From Phytohabitans houttuyneae (GTDB lineage: Bacteria; Actinomycetota; Actinomycetes; Mycobacteriales; Micromonosporaceae): a stretch of DNA of 64,000 nucleotides. Shown here one piece after another: positions 59,038 to 64,000 of this stretch; the stretch's first letter is position 1, and every line of letters starts with the position of its first letter. Location: NCBI RefSeq assembly GCF_011764425.1, contig NZ_BLPF01000001.1, forward strand, positions 186,001-250,000, written 5' to 3'. Both the position numbers and the translations under genes were made by a program. Under the pieces are notes generated by a model, which saw nothing but the letters and a program-made list of their open reading frames with translations, was not told the DNA's origin and did not search any database.

Positions 59038-59317
59038 ACCGCCGAGCCTAGGCCTTGTCTCAGAAGATTTGTCGGTGCGAGCCGGAGTCCAGGTGTCATC
59101 AGGTGGTGGCGGGCGCAAGGTCGCATACCGGTGTTGAATGCGGACTTACGCCCGACGCCGCATGGCGGCGCCTGGCGCCAGATGGCGGCGCCTGGGCCCG
59201 GCGCAGCCCGGCAAGGATTTCGAGACCGGGTCTGGGACCCGTCGATACGGTGTCGACGCGTCGTCTATCGGCACGGGGTGTGCTGTGAAACGTTCCAGGC
59301 TCGGGAGGTGTTGGGGG

Positions 59318-59923
59318 ATGACGGCGGACAGCGCCGCGGTGGAGGCGGACCACCGGTTCGCGCGTGCGGTCACGGAGACGTTCGCACCACCCGTCGTGGC
59401 GGCCGCGATGGTGGTGGCCTTCGCGCTGACCGGCGCGCCCTCGCTGCGCACGGGCGTGGGCTGGGCACTGCTCGCGGTGCTGTTCACGGCCGCGGTGCCG
59501 TACGCGATCGTGTGGGCCGGCGTCCGCCGCGGCCACCTGACCGACCACCACATCGGCGTACGCGAGCAGCGCCGCACCCCCCTCCTGCTCGGCCTGGCCT
59601 CGTGCCTGGCCGGCATCGGCGCGCTAGCGCTGCTCGGCGCACCCCGCGCGCTGACCGCCGCGGTGGTCGTCCTCTTCACGACCGGCGTGGCCATCACCGC
59701 GGTCAACCAACTCTGGAAGCTGAGCGCCCACGCCGCGGTCGCGGCCGCGTCGGCGGAGACCCTGGTGATCGCGTTCGGCCAGTGGATGACGCCGCTCTTC
59801 CTGGTGGTCGCCCTGGTCGCGTGGTCCCGCGTCCGCCTGGGCGACCACTCCCCCGGTCAGGTGGTGGCGGGCGCGATCGCAGGCGTCGCCCTGGCCCCTC
59901 CGGTGTACGTGCTGGTCGCCTGA
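59318..59923 (+). CDS. PAP2-like membrane protein
   Basis: 201 residues; GGGAGG and GGGGG precede the ATG. Five or six helices (VVAAAMVVAFALTGAPSL, VGWALLAVLFTAAVPYAIVW, LLLGLASCLAGIGALALLGA, LFLVVALVAWSRV). The phosphatase motif is reduced: KLSAHAAVAA matches the PSGH region without Pro-Ser-Gly, while SRVRLGDHSPGQVVAGAIAG keeps the Arg-x6-His part. It is likely a lipid phosphatase relative with altered chemistry. Upstream, TGAAACGTTCCA (59285-59296) is a near palindrome of LacI type. The 277-base gap (59041-59317) otherwise holds only a repeated ATGGCGGCGCCTGG (59162, 59182). Confidence 0.78.
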   Translation: MTADSAAVEADHRFARAVTETFAPPVVAAAMVVAFALTGAPSLRTGVGWALLAVLFTAAVPYAIVWAGVRRGHLTDHHIGVREQRRTPLLLGLASCLAGIGALALLGAPRALTAAVVVLFTTGVAITAVNQLWKLSAHAAVAAASAETLVIAFGQWMTPLFLVVALVAWSRVRLGDHSPGQVVAGAIAGVALAPPVYVLVA

Positions 59924-59993
59924 GGCGGGGCGCCGCCCGCAACCGGCCTGGACCGCCGGCCCTCAGGTCCGTGACGGCCCACCGAGCGCGCGT

Positions 59994-60041
59994 GATCGTG
60001 GACGTCCGGTGCCCCTCGCAGGGCAGCGAACGTCCACGATC
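59994..60041. terminator. Inverted repeat, probable terminator
   Basis: GATCGTGGACGT and ACGTCCACGATC form a perfect 12-base stem around 24 bases that include GCCC/GGGC. It lies 70 bases after the PAP2-like gene. I see no gene or further signal in the remaining 300 bases up to 60341. Confidence 0.5.
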
Positions 60042-60341
60042 CGCCGGCGGCCGTTCCGGTCCATCCCCGCCAGTGCACGCCCTCCCCGGCCGCGGTCCGG
60101 GCTGCCGCTGACGCGGCCCCACCCACCGCGGGGGCTCAAACGACCGGCCGAGCGAGCGACGTACCGCCACAGGGGACGGAGATCTGGCCGCTGAAACGCA
60201 CCCCCAAGCGGCGGGAATTCGCATCCGGTTCGAGGCGGATCCGTTCGGCCGAGAGCCCGGTCCACGCGGCGATCCGCGACATGCAGGCCGCCGGGATCGC
60301 ACGCCAGGCGACCGCGGAGGGCGAGACAGGCCAACCGAATG

Positions 60342-61565
60342 TCAGTACGCCTCGCCGACGGCTTCCTCGGGGGTGCGCTGGGCGCGCAAGGCCCGCCGGT
60401 TCCACACGACGCGCTCGCCGTGGCCGGCGGCCATGATGTGGCCGAAGGCCAGGAAGACCAGCACGCCCGCGCCGAGCACGGCCGTCGCCACCCAGTACGG
60501 CAGGGCTAGCGAGTGCTCGGCCAGCTTGCCCGCGATGATCGGCGCGGGCGCCGCCGCGCCCCAGCGCACGAGGTTGAACGCGCCGGTCGCGACCCGGCGG
60601 TCGCCGCCGCCCAGGGCCAGGGCTAGGTCGGTGAGGTTGGCGTTGGCCAGGCCCATGAAAAGGCCGGAGGCGACGAGCACGACGATCGACTCGGCGAGGC
60701 CGCCCGAGGTGGCCAGCAGCACCAGGCACACCAGCAGCCCCGCGATCGCCACCCCCACCGTCTGCACCGCGCCGATCCGGTGCGCCAGGCGGTGGCCGAC
60801 CACCAGGATGCCGGCCGCCAGGCCCAGACCCCAGCCGGTGAACGCGAGGCCCAGCGGGATCACGTCGATGCCGAGGAAGAGCGGCGTGTAGCCGAGGATC
60901 ACGAAGAACACGAAGTTGTACGCCGCCGTCACCGCGCACAGCGCCACGAACGCGGGCCTCCGGTAGGCGCGGCCGATCTCGGCGACCCGTACCGCCGGCT
61001 GCCTGGTCGTGGGCTCCCGCAGCGCGCCGGCCGCCACCGCGAGCGCCACCAGCATGAACATCCCGCACACGAAGAACGGCAGCCGCCAGCTCACCTCGCC
61101 CAGCAGCCCACCGAGCAGCGGACCGACCGCGAAGCCGAGGCCCAGCGCGGTCTCGAAGAGGCCGACGACCCACTCGCGGTCGTTGGCGAGAGCGACGAGC
61201 ACGACCATCGCGGTGGCGAAGAAGAGCGCGTTGCCCAGGCCCCACACGCCGCGCAGGACGGAGAGCTGCGTGATGTTGCGGCTGAACGAGGCGAGGATCG
61301 CCGCGACGCCCACCACGCCGACGCCGGTGACGAGCACCCGCTTGTACCCGAACCGCCCGGTGGCCAGCACGGCCGGGATCATGCCGATGGCCATGACCGC
61401 GATGTACGCCGTGAAGAGCAGCTCCACCTGCCACGCCGTTACCCCGATCGCCTCGCCGATGGCCGGCAGGATCGGGTCGACCACGGCGATGCCCGCGATC
61501 GCGAGGAACGCCACCAGCGTGGTGGCGTAGATGGCCTTGCGGTTGGGTTCGTCGCGCCGCGCCAC
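60342..61565 (-). CDS. MFS transporter (12 helices, DHA1-type)
   Basis: 407 residues from GTG 61565, which has GGAGG eight bases ahead; a GTG at 61574 sits too close to it. VVDPILPAIGEAIGVTAWQV (TM1-2), VLATGRFGYKRVLVTGVGVV (motif A, with GRFGYKR), VGPLLGGLLGEVSWRLPFFV (motif C) and a second half with FTGWGLGLAAGILVVGHRLA. Substrate unknown; the divergent MarR gene and shared operator suggest export of the compound that MarR senses. Confidence 0.92.
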   Translation of the reverse strand: MARRDEPNRKAIYATTLVAFLAIAGIAVVDPILPAIGEAIGVTAWQVELLFTAYIAVMAIGMIPAVLATGRFGYKRVLVTGVGVVGVAAILASFSRNITQLSVLRGVWGLGNALFFATAMVVLVALANDREWVVGLFETALGLGFAVGPLLGGLLGEVSWRLPFFVCGMFMLVALAVAAGALREPTTRQPAVRVAEIGRAYRRPAFVALCAVTAAYNFVFFVILGYTPLFLGIDVIPLGLAFTGWGLGLAAGILVVGHRLAHRIGAVQTVGVAIAGLLVCLVLLATSGGLAESIVVLVASGLFMGLANANLTDLALALGGGDRRVATGAFNLVRWGAAAPAPIIAGKLAEHSLALPYWVATAVLGAGVLVFLAFGHIMAAGHGERVVWNRRALRAQRTPEEAVGEAY

Positions 61566-61588
61566 GCGCGCCACCTCCGAGCTGAACT

Positions 61589-61626
61589 AGCTGTATCTTA
61601 CAGGTATCTCCCTGTATCATACAGCT
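61589..61626. promoter_or_regulatory. Nested palindromic operator between MFS and MarR genes
   Basis: An outer palindrome AGCTGTAT (61589-61596) / ATACAGCT (61619-61626) encloses an inner one, TACAGG (61599-61604) / CCTGTA (61611-61616), in an AT-rich island. It ends at the base before the marR ATG and starts 23 bases before the transporter GTG. A MarR dimer pair would block both genes. Confidence 0.75.
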
Positions 61627-62085
61627 ATGACCGCAGGTGAGACCCCGCTCGAACGGATCGAGACGCAGATCGCACTCCTCATGCGCCTCGGCGAGACGAC
61701 CCGGCGAGCCACGCCGGTCGCGGCACACCGGGCACTGGACCGCGCGGCCTACGTGATCCTGCGCCACCTCGCCGAAGCCGGCCCGCAAAACGTCTCGGCG
61801 CTCGCCGACCGGCTGGGCCTGGACGGCTCGACGGTCACCCGGCAGGTCTCCGCCATGCAGCGGGACGGCCTCGTGGCCCGCCAGGCCGACCCGCGCGACG
61901 GCCGGGGCACGGTGATCGCACCGACGGGTTCGGGACTGCGGCGGATGTCCGCCGTGCGCGCGGCCCGCACCGAGCTTTACGGGCGCGTCCTGTCCGCCTG
62001 GACCGAGGCAGACCGCGAGCAGCTCGCCGACCTGATGGGCCGCCTCATCGACGCCCTGGAAGCCCATCGCCGCAACACGCCCTAG
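61627..62085 (+). CDS. MarR-family transcriptional repressor
   Basis: 152 residues. Recognition region VSALADRLGLDGSTVTRQVS, wing DPRDGRGTVIAPT and dimer helices at both ends (TQIALLMRLGETTRRATPVA, REQLADLMGRLIDALEAHRR). The ATG comes directly after the operator palindrome; no ribosome site is left except CAGCT, so the message may be leaderless or depend on the operator region. Divergent from the MFS gene it probably controls. A terminator and a repeat follow. Confidence 0.92.
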   Translation: MTAGETPLERIETQIALLMRLGETTRRATPVAAHRALDRAAYVILRHLAEAGPQNVSALADRLGLDGSTVTRQVSAMQRDGLVARQADPRDGRGTVIAPTGSGLRRMSAVRAARTELYGRVLSAWTEADREQLADLMGRLIDALEAHRRNTP

Positions 62086-62119
62086 GGTCTACCTGGAGAC
62101 CTTCGCGGTCAGGGTGAGC

Positions 62120-62147
62120 CTCGTTTGGAGACTTCAATCCAAACGAG
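62120..62147 (+). terminator. Terminator after the marR gene
   Basis: CTCGTTTGGA and TCCAAACGAG form a perfect ten-base stem with an eight-base loop. Confidence 0.7.
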
Positions 62148-62153
62148 ATGTGA

Positions 62154-62471
62154 GCTGCCGCGATGTGCGTCGTGGTCCGGACCGTTGCTCCCGCGGCCTC
62201 ACCGTCCGCGGTCGCCAGGCTCAGCCCCAAGACCCGCTCCTGCTCGGCAGTCACGGACCGATGCGGCACCGTCGGGGAGAGCTTTACAACCGTCAGCGAC
62301 AATCCGTTGGCCGCAAGCGGCGCCGCAGTCGAGCCCGAGTTAACGGCGAGCTGCCGCTTCACCCGCGGTTGCCGCTCACCCTCCGCGGTCGCCCAGCTCA
62401 ACCCAGGAGCCCGCTCCGGGGTGAGCTCGCCCACCGCGGAGGGTGAGGCCGCGGGAGCCGCGGTGGGCCCG
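62154..62471. repeat. Intergenic modular repeat, locus E (rearranged)
   Basis: First module at 62154-62213 (GCTGCCGCGATGTGCGTCG, GTGGTCCGGACCGTTGCTCC, CGCGGCCTCACC). Then CGGCAGTCACGGACCG (62248-62263), which is the reverse complement of part of locus D (54580-54593). Then CGCTCACCCTCCGCGG, TCGCCCAGCTCAACCCAGGA and GCCCGCTCCGG (62368-62417), the tail of the hairpin module in inverse orientation, and last an inverted first-module part (62433-62471). The AGATCTTGG hairpin itself is missing. 402-base gap, no gene. Confidence 0.7.
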
Positions 62472-62487
62472 AAGACGGCCAGCGCCC

Positions 62488-63597
62488 CTACAGGTCGATG
62501 TCGGCGTAGATGCAGGCGTGGTCGGAGCCGGCGTGCACGGCCTTGGTCATCGTGTCGTAGATGGGCCACAGCACGCCGCGCTTGCCGCCCCACACGCCCT
62601 TGCGGAAGATGCCGCCCCCGGTCGTGCGGGCCCACAGCGACGGCGACAGCAGCACATAGTCGATCTTGCTTCGGGCGGTGCAGTAGCCGTACGTGCCGGG
62701 GCGTCCACCGTCCGCAAAGGACGGATGGGTGGAGATGTCGCGCAGGTCCGTGCCGTGCAGCAGCGGGGCCAGCGGCTCGCTCTCCGGGGTGTCGTTGAGG
62801 TCGCCGACCACCGCGACGTCGGTGATGCCGTCCGCCACCAGGTCGCGGTAGATCTCGGCGATGCGGCTGGCCTGGCGGCGGCGGGTCGTGTCGGAGGCGA
62901 CCTTGCCGCCGTAGCCCTTGCTCTTGAGGTGGTTGACCAGCACGACGAGCCGGCCGCCACTCGGGGTGGCGAAGTGGTACTCCGGGCAGTCGCGGCTGAA
63001 CACGCGGCCCACCTCGTCGGTGTCGTCCACATGGCTGCGCTGGCCTATAAGCGGGTACGCCGCGGTCGCCAGCACGCCCACGTCGATCCCGCGCTCGTCG
63101 TTGCCGTCGACGACCATCACCTGCGGGTACCTCGGCACGCCGCCGACCAGCAGGCCCGCGTCGGTGAAGCGCTTGAGCGCGATGCGGTTTTCCGCCTCGA
63201 TCACGCCGAGGATGTCCGCGCCGACGTCGTGCATGACCCGCGCCGTGTTCAGCATGCCCTGCTCGTCGACGCGGTCGGTGGTCAGCTCGACCCAGCCGAT
63301 CCAGTCGCCGCGGCCCTTCGCCACGACCAGCACGCCGTCCTTGCGGGAGCGGCGCAGCAGGCGGCCGCGGTTTTGCCGGAGCCGGGCGAAGCGCGCGCTG
63401 TCGCTGTTGAGCAGGTCGAGCTTGCGCAGCAGGCGCAGGATGCCGGCCTGGATGTCCGGTGTGTACAGCGGCTCTTCGAGGAGCTCACAGATCTGCTCGT
63501 ACGCCTCGAGCGCGGGCCGCCCGGCCGACCAGGTGCGCTGGTCGAGGGCGCGGGCCCGGTTGAAGAGGTTTTCCACGTTGTAGGTGCCGATGCGCAC
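62488..63597 (-). CDS. Endonuclease/exonuclease/phosphatase-family (EEP) protein
   Basis: 369 residues from GTG 63597, seven bases after TACTCT (63610-63605 on the minus strand). IGTYNVENLFNRARALDQ, DILGVIEAENRIALKRF (metal-binding Glu), LVVLVNHLKSKGYGG, DVAVVGDLNDTPESEPLAPL and AGSDHACIYADIDL (SDH) form the complete EEP active site. No signal peptide, so intracellular. Substrate may be DNA, RNA or a phospholipid; unknown. It starts 60 bases after the end of the haloperoxidase-like gene and reads the same way. Confidence 0.9.
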   Translation of the reverse strand: MRIGTYNVENLFNRARALDQRTWSAGRPALEAYEQICELLEEPLYTPDIQAGILRLLRKLDLLNSDSARFARLRQNRGRLLRRSRKDGVLVVAKGRGDWIGWVELTTDRVDEQGMLNTARVMHDVGADILGVIEAENRIALKRFTDAGLLVGGVPRYPQVMVVDGNDERGIDVGVLATAAYPLIGQRSHVDDTDEVGRVFSRDCPEYHFATPSGGRLVVLVNHLKSKGYGGKVASDTTRRRQASRIAEIYRDLVADGITDVAVVGDLNDTPESEPLAPLLHGTDLRDISTHPSFADGGRPGTYGYCTARSKIDYVLLSPSLWARTTGGGIFRKGVWGGKRGVLWPIYDTMTKAVHAGSDHACIYADIDL

Positions 63598-63618
63598 GAG
63601 CTAGAGAGTAGGGCCGCA

Positions 63619-63643
63619 GGGCCGGGCCTGTACGGCCCGGCCC
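63619..63643 (-). terminator. Terminator of the haloperoxidase-like gene
   Basis: GGGCCGGGCC and GGCCCGGCCC pair perfectly around TGTAC, 14 bases after the stop codon. Confidence 0.8.
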
Positions 63644-63657
63644 TCCGGCGGACGGTC

Positions 63658-64000
63658 CTATCGGGTTGGCCTGAAGTACCGCGGAATCACGTACGCCGCG
63701 GTCTTCGCGCCGATGACGGCACCTTGGGCGTCGGCACTGCGGTAGTGGATACCGCCCCAGATCCGGGCCTCGTTGACCTCTCTGAGGGCACCGGAGAAGC
63801 TGGTGAAGTACCGGGTCGTACCGGTGTCGGCACTTGTCGCGCTGAAGGACTTGCGGTCGGTGCCGTAGAAGTGCGACAGCATGGCCATCGACGCGGCCGT
63901 GTAGCACGTGTGGCCCGACGTGTAGTCCGGGAACGGCGGCGTGACGAGCAGCGGCATCCAGGACGGGTCGGCGACGGTCGCCGGGTTGCCGTCACTCGCC
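63658..64000 (-). CDS. Vanadium-dependent haloperoxidase/PAP2-type phosphatase, C-terminal part
   Basis: The frame is open to the window edge; 113 codons are visible and the N-terminus lies outside. PPFPDYTSGHTCYTAASMAM holds the conserved S-G-H with catalytic His, and EARIWGGIHYRSADAQGAVI has the Arg and His that hold vanadate or phosphate. The spacing fits vanadium chloroperoxidase-like secreted proteins of actinobacteria. Whether the metal is bound cannot be told from this part. Confidence 0.85.
   Translation of the reverse strand, partial: ASDGNPATVADPSWMPLLVTPPFPDYTSGHTCYTAASMAMLSHFYGTDRKSFSATSADTGTTRYFTSFSGALREVNEARIWGGIHYRSADAQGAVIGAKTAAYVIPRYFRPTR

Noticed and set aside
59941-60341. 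Short frames in the 400-base gap before the MFS gene
   Set aside because: None has a ribosome site or family-like sequence; only an inverted repeat is supported.
1-64000. CRISPR arrays, tRNA or rRNA genes, intact transposases
   Set aside because: I looked for regularly spaced repeats, cloverleaf-like stretches and DDE-type frames and found none.

Overview
The window is very GC-rich DNA with high-GC third positions, many GTG starts, mycothiol-type enzymes, F420/LLM-type flavoenzymes, LCP wall proteins, ZAS anti-sigma factors and DevS/DevR/Acg dormancy proteins. It is chromosomal DNA of a filamentous actinobacterium. Micromonosporaceae is my best guess from style, not from a search. I saw no tRNA, rRNA, CRISPR array, phage gene or intact transposase.

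Layout. 1-3.7 kb: ECF sigma/anti-sigma pair with a secreted DUF1996 protein and a divergent frameshifted lipoprotein. 3.7-6.2 kb: leftward operon of SRPBCC protein, DUF2231 membrane protein, short-chain dehydrogenase and glutathione peroxidase. 6.2-8.1 kb: divergent anti-sigma-type ATPase and GAF-SpoIIE phosphatase. 8.1-12.7 kb: dormancy block with two Acg-family flavoproteins around convergent devS and devR, and DosR-like boxes before each unit. 12.8-14 kb: LCP protein. 14-19.2 kb: flavoenzyme block (FAD oxidase, MarR, an LLM-FAD fusion, a second LLM protein). 19.3-23.9 kb: sugar-ABC remnant, frameshifted propeller protein, SigE-type sigma factor with membrane partner, and an ArsR-SRPBCC-VOC operon. 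23.9-29.4 kb: orphan GvpL/F-type gene, ZAS-maleylpyruvate-isomerase fusion with sigma factor, phosphotransferase-like protein, secreted propeller and HemK-like methylase. 30-38.2 kb: secreted enzymes (PL11 rhamnogalacturonan lyase, M36 metallopeptidase), an AhpD-like protein and a lipoprotein. 38.5-49.7 kb: stress protein, ATP-dependent DNA ligase, K+ channel, zinc-ribbon protein, SARP remnant, C39-like protein, beta-helix proteins and a MOSC protein. 49.7-64 kb: four regulator-transporter or regulator-enzyme modules (TetR, DHA2 MFS, LuxR-FMO-MFS, MarR-MFS), a PAP2-like protein, an EEP nuclease and the end of a vanadium haloperoxidase-like gene.

Three genome-level patterns stand out. (1) A modular non-coding repeat family occupies five intergenic regions (about 21.0, 43.5, 46.2, 54.5 and 62.3 kb), four of them between convergent genes. 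One module is a hairpin whose two copies differ by a compensatory base pair. (2) Many genes look leaderless: a TANNNT -10 box sits 6-8 bases before a GTG or ATG. (3) Several genes carry single-base frameshifts at G/C runs, which suggests sequence error as much as gene decay. Operator-like palindromes can be read in front of the ArsR, TetR, MarR, DevR and rhamnogalacturonan lyase genes.
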